Source: Bactrocera neohumeralis
Lineage: Eukaryota; Arthropoda; Insecta; Diptera; Tephritidae
Assembly: GCF_024586455.1 (NCBI RefSeq)
Contig: NC_065923.1
Span: 46,260,264-46,324,263 of the forward strand
Length of the DNA stretch: 64,000 nt
Direction of reading: 5' to 3'
Shown here: positions 43,561-55,833 of the stretch, piece after piece
Layout: each line of letters starts with the position of its first letter
Position numbering within the stretch: position 1 is the first letter of the stretch
Program-made: the position numbers and the translations under genes
Notes under the pieces: generated by a model
Told to the model about the DNA's origin: nothing
Databases searched by the model: none
Seen by the model: only the letters and a program-made list of their open reading frames with translations

Positions 43561-45460
43561 TCTATAGGGGTAAATTGAAGGAGTCGCACGATACTGAGTC
43601 GCCTTCTTTGAAACCTCGATTGGTATCGAACGACTCGAAGAGCTTCTTCCCGATCTTAACTGAGCTTTTGGTATAGCTCAACTTTCGGATATACAAGTAG
43701 ATAGTTTAAATAAGAAGGCAAAGGCGAAGCGATAATCTTCATAAACCGCAATTGAAATTCTGTCAAAATTTTATATGTCATAAATTGATGAACTAATAAA
43801 GCAGAAAATAAAGAAAATAAAAGTTCAATACTTCTACAAAACGCCATTTGTTAGCTCTGTGTTCATTGTTTTTTAAATCAGTTATAAAATATATCGTAAA
43901 TTCGATTACGAATTGTATTGAGGAATAACAAGAATATAGTATGCTTACAATCTGTATAACAATTTTTGTTATGAGAAGCTCACAGGATTGTCTCCCGTAA
44001 TTGGTGTAAATAGCGTACATTGCTTTACTACATATAATTGTTCATTATCCACACCGTGGGCGCTAGTAACACAGGAGGAGTGGAAACTTTCTTATTTATA
44101 CTATTATTAAATACTCAGCCCTATTTGGAGTGCTGTGAGTGTGTTTGCCGATTATTTTGCCGAAAGCATGTCTCCATTCGAGCGGACTAGCTTTGGTAGA
44201 TTTGAAATTGTTCAATTGTTGCGAAGTTGTGGGCGCAAATCCACGCTTACGCGCTTAGTTGCCTGCACATGATTGCGTATTATCGAATAACTCAGTGTTT
44301 TGCAAGTAATACGCTTAACAGTTACTCCTACTTGTAATTGCAGAGTTAATACGCTGTTCATAATACTTGTAGCTGTAAGCCTATAGTTAGGCAACCGTTA
44401 CTAAGCTTTTGTTACTAAAATAGTATTTTCGTTTTGGAAAAGAGCAAAACAGCTTCAATTATTCAAATTCTTATACATAGATTGATTGACAGTTAAATGG
44501 GCTTATTGAAATTTTAGAGCTGTCCGACTTGCTTCAAATCAGTTTTGCACTCCAGTTGAAACAATACTTTTCTTTAAATACTCGTAAGCCCAATTCAAAA
44601 CAATACAATTTGCCCTTTTGTGGATTTGTTTATATGAAGTCGTTTGGCAGCTGAAAGGAAATTCTGATGACAAAGGAAAAAAAATGTTTCATATTATTTT
44701 CTATGAAAATCATTAGAATTCAAACTCATTTAACTATTTGCTTAGATTTGCTATTCGGTCTATCAATAGAAAGTATTAAAACATAAAATCATCAAACTTA
44801 CTAATTAAGTATAAAACAATTCTCGCCTTGAATCAGGAAGGCTCCTTTATTCGCTACTGGTATAATGTTTAGGACACCTTCGATTAGAAAGAACAAGTAA
44901 TAGGGCGAATCGAACAAGCCGCTGGCATAAATTTAGCAGCTTTACTTAAAAACAGACTAACAGTTGGTAGCAAGCGGATTGTGACTTCATTAAAGTATGT
45001 ATATTTTGACTTTCAAATATAAATTTTGCAAGAGACACAAAACTTATATAAAAGTTAAAGCGAAGAAATAGCCAGTCGAACTCGACTATTACAAATTCAA
45101 ACAGTTTGAGTTATCTAAGCATTTCATCGATAATGTGTGGCTTACTACATTCTGACAAATAGCGGACTTCTATGTTTTAATAATTAATTTAGAAGTATGG
45201 ATGAGTTTGAGACGTCAAAACTATGCTACACAAAGGTCAAATAGGCCAACTGATAGGGATATATCTGTTTCACTCAGCTACAATAAGTAGATTCGTACCA
45301 TACTGTGACATACTTCGCCATGTTTAGGGTCGGTGCGGTACTTATGTACACATGTACTATATTGTTTATTTATCTCTGCGACAACTTTTGACTTCGCTGT
45401 GACCTCAAACATAGTTACCTCCAACCCCATAAAAAATATCATATGAACAAAGATATAGGC
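43561..45460. other. Spacer, apparently unique
   Basis: About 1.9 kb with no recognised gene or repeat; frames are short and without motifs. Confidence 0.4.
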
Positions 45461-45464
45461 TAAT

Positions 45465-46545
45465 TTATTGGGAGCCAGAATTTATGTTATTGTTCAGAGC
45501 TGGATTTCAAGAGACCCTTCAAGCTTCCGCAATGCTGCAGCATTGTTCTTTGCGGAGATCTTTGCGGTCAGAAAGCGGGTGAGATAGCTAACAATGCAGG
45601 AAACAACATAAAAAGTTAAATAATGGGTTGTCAAAAAAGTTTTGCGGTATTTTTATTGAATTTTTTTTTTATTGAAATTGAAATGAATTTTTGATGACTC
45701 ATGCCCAGCTCTTGACCGATGCTACGGCTGCTACTATGCCGGTCTCTTTCGACCAATTCAGCGATTTTATCGCAATATTCGACGACAGGCCTTCCGGAGC
45801 GTGGCGCATCTTCGACCACCTCTACACCAGAACGAAAACGAAACCATCGTTGTGCGGTGGAAATGGAAACTGTATCGGGTCCATAAACTGCACAAATTTT
45901 ATTGGCTGCTTGAGATGCATTTTTGCCTTTATCGTAGTAGTACTGTAAAATATGCCGTATTTTCTCTTTTTGCTCCATGTTTGCGACGCTATAACTCACG
46001 AACGAATTAAAAGAAACGACAATCAATCAAACAAACGTGTTAGCGCGTGAAATGAGCTTTCCAAAAAGTTATAGCATGACCCGATGCGACGAATGAACAG
46101 AACTACGCGCTTTCAGCGCCAACTAGCGAAAATACCGCAAGACTTTTTTGACAACCTATATATACGTCGATAGCCAGGCGGAAATTATGGCAATAATCTC
46201 ACATCCCATTAAGCCAGAGAATATATTTAGAAGCAGGGAGACAGTAGAAGGTGAAGCTGTCGGAAAACGGCAAATGAAATATCTGATCAGATTTGTCAAA
46301 CTGGCATCTGTTTGGCTACGGAACAAGTACAGGAAATACGGATGTCACTGAAACGATATACTATGAAATTCTCCAAAGAGTGACAGAAGAATCAGTGCGA
46401 GATGGATTGCTTTAGGTACATGGAGGATCGCCAAAACAATGTGCAAGAGCTCCGAAGGAAAACTCGCATGTTTCTTACTCACACGGTCAGGAAAGGACTG
46501 CAAGAGTCTTATTTCGATATACGATTCATTTAATATGAAAAATTA
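45465..46545 (+). mobile_element. I-like LINE fragment: RNase H and C-terminal region, split by Mar-D
   Basis: Before the mariner, frames read ELDFKRPFKLPQCCSI and FFAEIFAVRKRVR (RNase H). After it, YIYVDSQAEIMAIISHPIKP resumes in the same reading frame once the insertion and one TA are removed. Then come RETVEGEAVGKRQMKYLIRF, a WRIAKTMCKSSEGKLACFLL helix and TRSGKDCKSLISI, which parallel the end of I/jockey LINEs. The YVDSQA motif carries an RNase H acidic residue. RT is not in the window, so the copy is 5'-truncated. Confidence 0.65.
45623..46158 (-). mobile_element. Mar-D copy 2: 536-bp internally deleted mariner with TIRs
   Basis: The left end (from 45626) reads GGTTGTCAAAAAAGTTTTGC; the right end (to 46156) reads GCAAGACTTTTTTGACAACC; these are inverted repeats with one difference. 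TA occurs at both flanks (45621-45622, 46159-46160). The minus-strand frame starts MEQKEKIRHILQYYYDKGKN and keeps the paired HTH domain (STAQRWFRFRSGVEVVEDAP, one residue shorter than usual after QRWF) and ELVERDRHSSSRSIGQELGM. It then jumps to the last ~18 codons. The catalytic domain is entirely missing. Confidence 0.9.
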
Positions 46546-46554
46546 TTTAATCTA

Positions 46555-46690
46555 CATACTTGTATATATAAAAGAAAGTTGTGTTAGTTACACCATTTAT
46601 AACTCAAGAACGGCTGAACCGATTTGGTTAATTTGGAAATTGGTGTGGAGGTAGCTTTGAATCAGGGTAAGGACATAGGATACCTTTTAT
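46555..46690 (+). repeat. Fragment of a dispersed repeat carrying the CCGATTT module
   Basis: ATAACTCAAGAACGGCTGAA, then CCGATTTGGTTAATTTGGAA, then GGACATAGGATACCTTTTAT. This word order is familiar from repeats in many arthropods. Class unknown to me; boundaries not visible. Confidence 0.45.
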
Positions 46691-46899
46691 CTGTTTATGT
46701 CAAAATTGAATACAATTCATAAATACAAAAATTATATTTCAAATAATAAGCATTTGTGCAAAATTCATGTTTTTAGAAATCATTCGAATATATGCGTACA
46801 ATTTTTAACAGATTCTTCCTCAAAAATAATACAATTGCTAAGTATTTGGAATAGTAGAAAAGAACTGCAACCAAATACGATTATAAGCGGCTCAGTATC

Positions 46900-47325
46900 A
46901 GTCGTTGAGTATGTATTATACCATGTGCATCCCAAAAGACTGATGTCATAACCTTTCCAGCCGACTTTTTCGTCTTTCCACGCTTGAGAACCGGTTCATC
47001 ATGTGCAGTCCTCTAGAATGACTGTCGATTGGACTCCAGTGGGAAATGATGGAGCTATGTTTCTATTGTCACACACCGACGCAAAAATTCGGTTTTATTA
47101 CAATTAAAGAGCACTCAAACACTTCTCAGAATCAGTTATTCGTTGTTTATGTTGGATTATGAACTTGCGAGGCACAAACTTTGCACAGAGCTTTCGCCTC
47201 TTTAGAGCATCATTGTCCTCGGTGCTCATTTCGCCTGTTACCAGCTTAGCAAATATCTTTTCAACGGTGGATTTCCCTGAGCCCAAATTCAACAGTATTT
47301 TCCCCAAAAAAGCAGTGCTTTATTA
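46900..47325 (-). pseudogene. Mar-H copy 2: mariner transposase fragment
   Basis: Minus-strand codons give STVEKIFAKLVTGEMSTEDN (HTH end), then KRRKLCAKFVPRKFIIQHKQ and RITDSEKCLSAL, stop. Beyond the stop is a degraded first-Asp block, then GKTKKSAGKVMTSVFWDAHG. Around MSTED-NDAL about 60 residues of linker are deleted compared with the family layout. TIRs not found. Confidence 0.75.
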
Positions 47326-47799
47326 ACACACGAAATGTTTCATGATCAATTTTTTTGTAAACTAACAAAAGTTGCTTCACAAAAATGCTATACCTCATTA
47401 ACTAATAGTTATAATCCAACTAATAGAAATCATATAGATGGTAGTAGTGGTATTATCTATGTATCAGTCACAGTGAAATGAATTGGCGGTCCTCTAGTTT
47501 ATAGTAAAATATGAAACAAAATATCTTAATGTAGAGAATAAGTGCGAAATCAACGGCGAACTAACGAAATGATGTGCAGAATAACTGTGGGATTAAGTGA
47601 ACGAATTATCGCGGTGTCAAACAAATTGGGGGCAGTGGTTCTTTTTGCTGGTTGCTGGTGTGTGGTGTTAAACTGTGCGGTGTGCCTCCTGTGTTGTCGG
47701 GCATAGTGTGATGTGTTTTTCTTGGACGTGATGTGTTGTAATTTAATTACTATTAGGATGTACCAAAATTGTGCTAATTATAGTGGTGTGTATATGTAA
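47326..47799. other. Spacer
   Basis: Contains a TG-rich stretch (47630-47740) with no assigned function. Confidence 0.35.
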
Positions 47800-48640
47800 C
47801 ACAATGCGTGCGGAATGGGATAAATACCGAGAGTTGAAGAGGGTAGTGAGACGCATTTGCAGACAGAAAAACAGAGATATGCGTGAGTATGAAGAGACAA
47901 GCTGGCCGTAATGCTCGAAAATTCTACGAAAAGATGCGGCGGCTTACAGAAGGTTTCAAGACCGGAACATACTCTTGTAGAACCCCGCGAAGTGATCTAG
48001 TCACCGATGCCCAGAGCATACTTAGATTATGGAGGGAACACTTCTCCTGCCTGCTGAATGGCAGTGAAAATATAACGCCAGGAGAAGACGAACCCGATTC
48101 CCCAATCGATGACGATGGAGTAGACGTTCCATTGCGTGACCATGAAGAAGTTCATATATATATTATCTGTCTGAAGGACAACAAAGCGACGAGGATCGAT
48201 GAATTGGCGGCCGAGCTATTCAAACACGGCGGCGAAGAACCGATAAGAAGCATGCAACAGCTTCTTTGTAAAATATAGATGGACGAAAGCATGCCGAGCG
48301 ATTGAAATGCGCTCTGTCCAATCCACAAAAAAGAACATCCCACGCCAACTACTGTGGGATAAGTCTCCTCAACAACGCGTATAAGGTTCTATCGAGCGTA
48401 TTGTGTGAAAGATTAAAGCCCACCGTCAACAAACTGATTGGAACTTATTACTGTGGCTTCAAGCCTGGAAGATCAACAATAAATATATCAAATCGCAAAA
48501 TTAATACGACTTTGTAAATTGACGTTGAGCAGTACTAAAATCTCCGCCAGGATCGGAAAGAACCTCTCCGAACCGTTCGGTATGAAGCAAGGTTTCAGAC
48601 AAGATGACTCCTTTTCGTGCGACTTCTTCAATCATAAGTG
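47800..48640 (+). mobile_element. LINE-R copy 5: linker and RT finger region
   Basis: Reads EWDKYRELKRVVRRICRQKN, then an open frame of 131 codons (47883-48278) with RKFYEKMRRLTEGFKTGTYS, DAQSILRLWREHFSCLLNGS and EPIRSMQQLLCKI. Past a frameshift it has CALSNPQKRTSHANYCGISL, LLNNAYKVLSSVLCERLKPT and FKPGRSTIN, then SARIGKNLSEPFGMKQGFRQ-like and SCDFFN. It stops before YADD, so it is truncated at both ends. Confidence 0.82.
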
Positions 48641-49199
48641 GAAGCAAATGAGAAGTATAGTGCGCTCTATAAAATAAAATTGGATAGTAAATTTCGGTAT
48701 CTTTTGGGTTTTAACTACAGCTTATGGACCATATCTTCTAAGACGGCCAATAAAATCAAGATTTTTGAAAAAAAATGGTAGTTCATTGGTAAAACTGGTA
48801 ATTAATTTGATATTGATCGGATCATTAGTTGCTACACTTTAGAAGACTAAAAACCCAAAAACTATTTGAGATATCGTCTTAAATTTTAAAATCTATAGAG
48901 GTGTTCCACTTAAGAGAATCATAGCTAAATAAAGTAATAAATGCTTAAACGCGTGGTGAGATTACTATGGAGTACAATCTATTGCATTTATTGATGATGA
49001 AGAGCCCCTGTCAGAGCTTGTTTTGGGTAAATTACTTCAGTACTTAAAATCAACTTTAGTGAATACGAAAATAATCACTTTCACCATCTGAGTCGTGACC
49101 ATCAACGATGTGTCACATGAAATTTATGTTACTTACACAAATATAACAATCATTCTATCAAAAGAAAGTCGCAAGATGTTAAGCTGTCATATTGATGTT
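48641..49199. other. Spacer, nothing identified
   Basis: AT-rich, no gene or repeat assigned. Confidence 0.35.
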
Positions 49200-50100
49200 T
49201 GAACTTACAGTGTGTTCAAAAAATAATATTTTTCCTTTTTTTCCTTTTCCTTCGCGGAAAACTGTTTTACTTTTATTGCAATTGTTCAATTTCGATCAAT
49301 GACGCATACAATTCGGTAAATTTTTCCGATATTCTTAATGTGACACTTCCTATCTTCAAATAAGAAAAATTAGTGCTGAGTATAAGAAACGGTTTGAAGC
49401 AGCTTTTCTAACGAAACATTCTAAAGGTCTCAAATGAACTAATTAGAAAAAGAAATGTATTTAAATATGAGTTGTACATTTGCGAAGAGGCGAACTGACT
49501 ATTATGGAGAAACTAGAAACATAGATGACAACCCTGGAAGAGGGAGAAATCACCTGACATCTAAATATGAGGACAAAGCTATTGTTCAAATGATCACTGC
49601 TTAGGCTAAGATAAGCTAAGAAAATATTGAGCAAGGAATTAGATACATCTTTAAATGCAATACGGGACAGACTATAGAGATCAGACATCAAACGCAAAAA
49701 TACCATAAACAAACCACTTCTTTCAAAAATAGGCATTTAAAGACCGCTGTATTGGGCTCAGAAAACCATTCATCGTGATTGGAGCAATTTAAAATTTACA
49801 GATGAGTCTTTTTGTACTATTCAATCTCTTTCGTCGTGTTTGGCTAAGAACAAGTCCAACATTTATTCAAAGCAGTGTTAAGTACCCCCGAAAGATACTC
49901 AATGAAAACAAGAAACCCATATTGTTACAGATTAGATTGGCCAACACAATCACCAGACACCAATCAACAAAAGATTTCATTAAGCTACTTCCACATACCT
50001 GGAAGTCGCAACGAAAAAGCTACTTTTGGAGCGCACTGTATGTAATGGTGCCGCTGGGCTTGCGATGATGAAAGTTAAGCTTAAAGCGAAGAAGGAATAA
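49200..50100 (+). pseudogene. Tc1-like transposase remnant
   Basis: Starts near ACAGTGTGTTCAAAAAATAA (49209), a plausible Tc1-type end. Around 49720-49840 the plus strand reads WAQKTIHRDWSNLKFTDESL then FVLFNLFRRVWLRT, the first-Asp block (F-S/T-DES) of Tc1/Tc3. The 88-codon open frame at 49802-50068 continues it. The HTH region upstream (LGISLGTVRDRL-like) is barely legible. Second and third acidic residues are not seen. Confidence 0.5.
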
Positions 50101-50216
50101 ATAAATGATGAAAAGTGTATTTGAAGGGCACGTGTGCGCATTTATCAATGGTTAGATAAGCGAATTCCATAATTTGGAAAAAATAATTAGGTTATTCGCA
50201 CGTGTTGCCTGTACTA

Positions 50217-50280
50217 ACGGTTGATCCTTTAGATGTACTTTTTTCAATAGCCTTTTTTTCTGTCATGTTATTTTTAATGC
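50217..50280 (+). repeat. Mar-A left-end fragment
   Basis: GGTTGATCCTTTAGATGTAC and TTTTTTCAATAGCCTTTTTTT, then CTGTCATGTTATTTTT, match the first ~60 bp of Mar-A copies 3 and 6. Nothing of the transposase follows. Confidence 0.7.
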
Positions 50281-51267
50281 AAAAACTGATACCTTAGGGG
50301 CGTTGCTAAAGAAAACCAATCAGCTTGTGAAATAATGGACTCCACAATGTATATTGCCACTTGTCTGGGCAGAGAGTGTAACGATTTAATGAAGATTATT
50401 TTCAACAAATGATTTAATTAACTGTTGAAAACCGACTCTTCCACATGCATACTATACAATACCAGCATGCTCACTATATTTACACTCTTGCAACAAGTTG
50501 TTAAATTTCCATTCATCCTTTAATTGCCCTTTTCAAAATGGTGTTGAAAATTACTTAAACTGCAACGCATCTTCAGCCGCAAATACGTGGCTAAAATCCT
50601 GTGAGAATTACGGTTATATTATGTTGTAACTGCTGCCAATCAATTATTCAAAAAATTTGCTGTAACCCAAATAAGTACAATTCGATTCAGAGCAATTCAC
50701 CACATCGATGAAATGCGGTTCCACTTTGGCTTACAGAAATGTCGACAAACATATTTACGTGGCGATAAGCAAATTTGAAGTGCATATTGCCAAGTCAGAG
50801 GTGCATTCCAAAGGTAGCAGTTTGTTTGATAATGCGTTAAATGCTAAAATACCAAAGTTTTCGCAGGAAATTCACTAATTTGATTACAAAATAGAACCCA
50901 AAATAGATTTTAGTTATAATTAGTTAATTTCAAAAATATATGGTTCATTTCAAACTTTAACGGTTTACTGAAATTTTTAATTTTTCTTCCAAAATCCCTT
51001 TAATAGAGTGATAGAATCATCTCAAAATTGTTGCCTACATTAAGGCGTCTCTTGGCAAATACATACATATATAATGAGTCCCTGAAATTTTTTAACTAGT
51101 TTAAGTTTTGATTTTTTTCTTTGAATTCTATGGATGGATGTGACGAATTTTGAACAGCATTATCAAAGCATCTAAACGGAAAACCCCATGGCAGTGTGTT
51201 ATGACCACATAGCAATCGATCTTTGTAAATGATGACATTGTCTTATCTTCTTACTTATTGATACCTT
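50281..51267. other. Spacer, nothing identified
   Basis: CACTCTTGCAACAAGTTGTT at 50484 faintly resembles the H2 5' hairpin; otherwise no repeat or gene. Confidence 0.35.
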
Positions 51268-51390
51268 ATTCTTCATAGCTAATAGCGAGTTAGAGAGTCA
51301 GTAAGACTATTCTTCATAGATAATAGCGAGTTAGAGAGTCAGTAAGACTATTCTTCATAGATAATAGCGAGTTAGAGAGTCAGTGAGACT
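51268..51390. repeat. 41-bp tandem repeat, three units
   Basis: Three head-to-tail 41-bp units (51268-51308, 51309-51349, 51350-51390) starting ATTCTTCATAG and ending GTCAGTAAGACT. Unit 1 differs by one base (GCTAATAGCG versus GATAATAGCG) and unit 3 by one base (GTGAGACT). Recent slippage or unequal exchange. Confidence 0.95.
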
Positions 51391-51632
51391 ATTGGAGTCT
51401 GCATGCTTATAAAGAAGATAATCGACGTTGTATAATACCCCGATCTCGAAAAAGACAAGCAGGAAAAGACAGAACTAACAAAAACCTATTATGATACGAA
51501 ATTAGGTATTTCCGTATAAGTACGTATATTAAACATTTTCAGTATAATTATTCTAAACTGATTATAAATATGTATTAAGGCGAGTTAATTTACAGGGAGC
51601 CAAAAATTGGAAAAATCTGTTTTAAAAGAAAT

Positions 51633-51965
51633 GTTCTACGGATCATTATGAATAATTTTGTTTAAGAGACTATGGGTTTAAAGCCGGTTTCGAGGCAGCG
51701 ATTTTGAAGGCGAAGGTTTTTGGGGATTATAAAAATGTAATAGTCAGTTTTTGATACATGCGAATGACATTCAATAGGTAGGTGCATTCTGATATTCTAT
51801 CGATTATTACTGAGGATCAGTCAAATTGTATAACTATAACATATATCTCCCATACAACCGATTAATCAGATTTTTTAAACTTCGCCTTCAAAATCGCTGG
51901 CTCATAACCGGTGTTAGACGCATAGTCTCTTAGCCTCTTAGGTTGTTCAGAAGGATGCTTAGAAC
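51633..51965. repeat. Long imperfect inverted repeat (hairpin)
   Basis: The arm 51633-51722 and the arm 51871-51965 are inverse partners: AGCGATTTTGAAGGCGAAG faces CTTCGCCTTCAAAATCGCT exactly, and TAAGAGACTATG and CCGGTT are also matched. The loop is ~148 bp. Could be the TIR of a small foldback transposon or an inverted duplication; no TSD was identified. Confidence 0.75.
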
Positions 51966-51994
51966 ATTTTCCGCATAAACGATTTTATAAAAAA

Positions 51995-52160
51995 AACTAG
52001 TTAGAAAGAGCTAACTTCGGGTATAACCAAGCATTTTATAATCTTGCAAGTTGCAAGTATTAAAGCCAGGGAGTACCTTCTAATACTTAAGACTTGTTAG
52101 TTATATGGGGTCTAGATAGAGTTATATGGGGTCTAGATAGAGTTTTCACCCGATTTTAGT
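51995..52160 (-). repeat. H3: a third HINE-like family, with a 21-bp duplicate
   Basis: GCTAACTTCGGGTATAACCA and TTGCAAGTTGCAAG look like an inverted HINE terminus (hairpin plus GCAAC motif). GTTATATGGGGTCTAGATAG is duplicated in tandem (52099-52119, 52120-52140), then CCCGATTTTAGTCAAT follows. Right boundary unknown. Confidence 0.5.
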
Positions 52161-52939
52161 CAATCTAAGCACAAGTGTCCACCGTTCTAAGAAAAACATG
52201 CTCTCTCAATTTTACTAAGATAACTGACATATTGAACATATACGGTATAAAGTCACCAGGAAGTTCTATAATCTTTTTATTAGGTATTTTGTAGCTAACC
52301 CGATTCAACTCATTTTCAGCACACAAAGATACCATATTATTAAAAATTCCTCTAAATTCCAATTATATGTATATCTCACACATTGGCAGTTATTTCGATA
52401 TTTTGGGTACACATATTCAGTGCCTAGCGGCTTAAACAGTTTAGGTTAGATTTAGGTAAATTTTAGTCATAAAGTGGCACACTTCAAATGCAATATTCGT
52501 GCAAAATTTTATCGTGATACATTAATTAATTCTTTATTTGTATACGTGAAAGTGTCAAATGGAATTTAAGATTATGTTATATGGGAAGGAGGCAAAGCTG
52601 TAGTCCGATTTCACTCATTTGCAGACTGTAAAATAGAAATATCACACGAAGCGGTTGGAACTCCAGCAAGTAATATGTTGTTAGACATAATGGACATGTG
52701 GTCCAAAAGAATCTTTGAAAACCTCAAAAGTACTGACAGACCATACTACTAAAGAGAGAAAGCGTGAAAGCCGAACTAGTCCCTAAGATGGCATCATGGA
52801 TAGAGTGAATGCGTGACGAAACGGATTATTACAAGACGCCATTGCTTAATGCGTATATCTACTTTAGAGAATACTTACATAAATATACGCATGACGATCG
52901 GTATGACTGTTCCTTTTCTGTTAATGGTCATGAAAACAA
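52161..52939. other. Spacer
   Basis: May hold the rest of H3, but no blocks are convincing. No gene. Confidence 0.3.
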
Positions 52940-53560
52940 ATGGCTTGATCAGTCAATTTGTATGACAGCTTTATACTATAGTGGTTCGATCTGAACAATA
53001 TATTCGTAAATATTCGCGGTGCCTTATACAATAAGCTGTTCCAAATTTTTTGAAGATATCTTGTTGAATGAAAGCGTTTTTTATATAAGAACTTGATTTT
53101 GATCCGTCAATTTATGTAGTGATTTTCAGATATTGTAACGCTACCTTGGTCAATAATTAATGTCAAATTATATGAAGATATATCTTTAAGCAAACAAGAT
53201 TTCCTGACTAGAGCAGTTTGTGTAGTAGCTATATGCTATAGTGGTCCGATATGAATAACCCGTTTGGAGATTGTATTATTCCCTTGAAAAATAATTCATG
53301 TCGAATATGGTGAGGACGCCTTGTCAAATAAGAAAATTTTAAAACAAAGCTTGAGTTCGGTCGGAAACTCTGTATGTCAGCTATCAGCTATAGTGTTCCA
53401 AAATCGGCGGTTCCGACAAATGAACAACTTTTTAAGTAGAAGAAAACATTTGCAAGTATTCAGATCGGGTTATAAATAGGGTCTCCAACGTTTTCTTCAA
53501 GGAGTTGCAGTCTTCGTAGCAATATTAATATATCCCGCTCAAGGTCCAAAAATTATGAGC
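52940..53560 (-). repeat. Old H1-like element on the minus strand
   Basis: At least three units of the inverse H1 block (TATAGTGGTTCGATCTGAAC at 52978; GTATGTCAGCTATCAGCTAT near 53370; TGCTATAGTGGTCCGATATG at 53235). GGTTCCGACAAATGAACAAC follows, and near 53530 a worn version of the inverted start palindrome. Diverged, so an older wave than the copies at 31.7 and 34.9 kb. Confidence 0.6.
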
Positions 53561-54963
53561 AATTGACTTCAAGGAAAGATAATTGTATTTTGTGGAATGA
53601 AAAATGACATTTACAAATTATAACATAGTTTAAAGAAGCTATCCCTTAAATAACAATTATTTGATAAAAAGAGACTGCTTATGCTGGAATGTCCCACATG
53701 TACAAACCAACTGTGAACTGCTTTATAGGACACAAGAAAAAACATTCTTTTAATCTCACTCAGGTACGAAATTTTATTGCGCGGCAAAATATGAATTGAG
53801 TGCGCCTTACCCACTTACATAAGCGCATACATTCACAAGTATATATGTATATATATATATGTATGCATATTGGTAAACATAAAGTACATGAAACCACAAA
53901 TTCAATATTCATTGAAACCCATTGATCGAACTCTGTGGGAAAGGCTGCTTTGTTGTAGCTGTTGTTGGCTCGTTGGTGCAGCGGTGCAGCGGTACAACGG
54001 TACATTGGTTGCCGCCATTGGCACACAAATTGATTTTAATTACCATCTCATTACGAGAATGTCGCTGCGGCACTTGCCTACCGCCTGCTCAGCACTCAGC
54101 ACTCAGCACTTATGCCATTTGCACTTTTTCGTATTTGTGCTGCATTATCACATTTCCGTTGCATAATGCACATTTTCAATTGCCACCAACACCAACACGA
54201 AACATGCACGGACACATTATGGCTACCTTCGCTTTCAATTATTATTGCCCTGTTCACTTTCCTCTTACTTTTTTTCGTTTTTCTTTTCTTTTTTTTAGGG
54301 CAGCGGTTTTACAAATCACTTTGGCACTTGCGCCTACTTCTACAGCGCTTTTATCGCTCACTACTAACACATTGGTGTGTGCTCATTCTATATTTCATGT
54401 AAGCATTTGCGAAAAAAGCAAGAAAAGTCTTAGCAACAAAATGTGGAACTTGCGATTTTTCCATAGAAATTAGCGATATATCTGGGCATGTCACACACAC
54501 TCCCACTAACACATGCACACAAACACATATTTGTATTGTCACATTGGCATGTTTTTACAAAATCAACCTTGTCTCACGTACGAAAACATTGCATGCGTAA
54601 TGCACGCGGACTTTCGCTTTTGCATTGTGGTTAGACAGGGCGTATGCGGCTGCCTTTCATAAGCGACAACTCTTCATGTACGCATTGCTCAGTGAGCGTG
54701 CTGCTGCAACGTCGCTTGGGGTTCGCTGAATAATAGACACATACGCGATTTTTGTTAGCAATGTTTGCTGACAATGCTCAACGCCAAAAAGCATACTTCA
54801 ATTTTTGAATTTGCATATTTTATTCATATCCGTGTACATATTTGTTCAGTCACAGCGACACACACATGCGCATATATAGTAATATACAAGCAAAAACGTC
54901 TATGTACAATACCTGTGAGTACCCTGTAGAAAAATGCAAACTTTTTTAATGCAACTACTACAC
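53561..54963. other. Repeat-poor stretch, probably unique host DNA
   Basis: 1.4 kb with balanced composition, short CAGCGGTG and CAGCACT duplications (53975-53992; 54088-54108) and a (TA/TG)n patch at 53840-53870. Long frames on the plus strand (53922-54473) lack any motif and overlap in several frames, so I do not call a gene. Confidence 0.45.
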
Positions 54964-55644
54964 TCAAGGGATCGCCTCAGTCTGAAGCTCCGAAAAATTA
55001 CTGATATTCGCGTTTTTTTCAAATGTTGAAATTTTTTTTTGTTTTGTAAATAAATACATTCATAACAAATACAAAATTATATTTTTATTTTTATTTATTG
55101 GGTGTATAATAGTTAAATAAATTGTTGAAATGACACTTAAAAAATAAAAGTTCCGGTACGATGACCACGATTGCGGTCGCAATTTTGATCTAAACTAAAA
55201 ACTTCAAAAAGATTATTAATCTGTGGGATAGTCGCTATCGCGCTATGGAATTTTTGTTTTCTCTTTTGAAATTTGACAAAATGGTGGCGGTTTGAACAAA
55301 AAATAGCGTGTTTGGACCTTTTTTACGACAGTTTTTCGTAGAAAAAAATAGTAAGATGTCAAAAAAAAAACAGAAAAGCTTCCATAGCGCGATAGCTAAT
55401 GACGTTAAAAATCTTTTCTCCAAATTGGAACTAGATATCTTCAAAGTTCTTCAAAATTGTAGTTGCTATGTTCCCCACACTGTTCCCTTCTACAAGAAAC
55501 GCTGTAATAACCGTAATAATTTGATCGATTTTGATTTTGATTTGATTTGAATTTGAAGGAATATTTTTTACAGTGTATACTAACCGATAATACAACAAAA
55601 AAAATCGATTTTTACGAAAATTTCGAACTGAGACGATCCCTTAA
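54964..55644. mobile_element. T-family MITE with TTAA-type ends
   Basis: Left AAGGGATCGCCTCAGT (54966-54981), right ACTGAGACGATCCCTT (55627-55642), inverted repeats with one difference. The right flank is TTAA (55641-55644, overlapping the end); the left is TCAA, one base off. A TTAA target points to a piggyBac-type element. Non-coding, 680 bp. Confidence 0.7.
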
Positions 55645-55833
55645 TGGTTAACCGTTTCCTCCCAAGGTCTTCCAGTTTCTATTTACATTATGGATAACAG
55701 AAAATGATGTGTTCATCCGCATAAAACAATCAACTAAAACACAAAAAATAAAAGATTTTTCTATAGATCAGGTATGACTCACGTTAAAGTCCTTGAATTT
55801 TACCATGTTTCATTTATTTCTGGGATCTTTAGC

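Noticed and set aside
51268..51390. CRISPR-like array
   Set aside because: The units are contiguous 41-bp copies without spacers, and the DNA is evidently from an animal.
53922..54473. 183-codon plus-strand frame overlapping others
   Set aside because: No domain, unusual residue runs (FFRFSFLFFRA), several frames open at once; no sign of coding constraint by eye.
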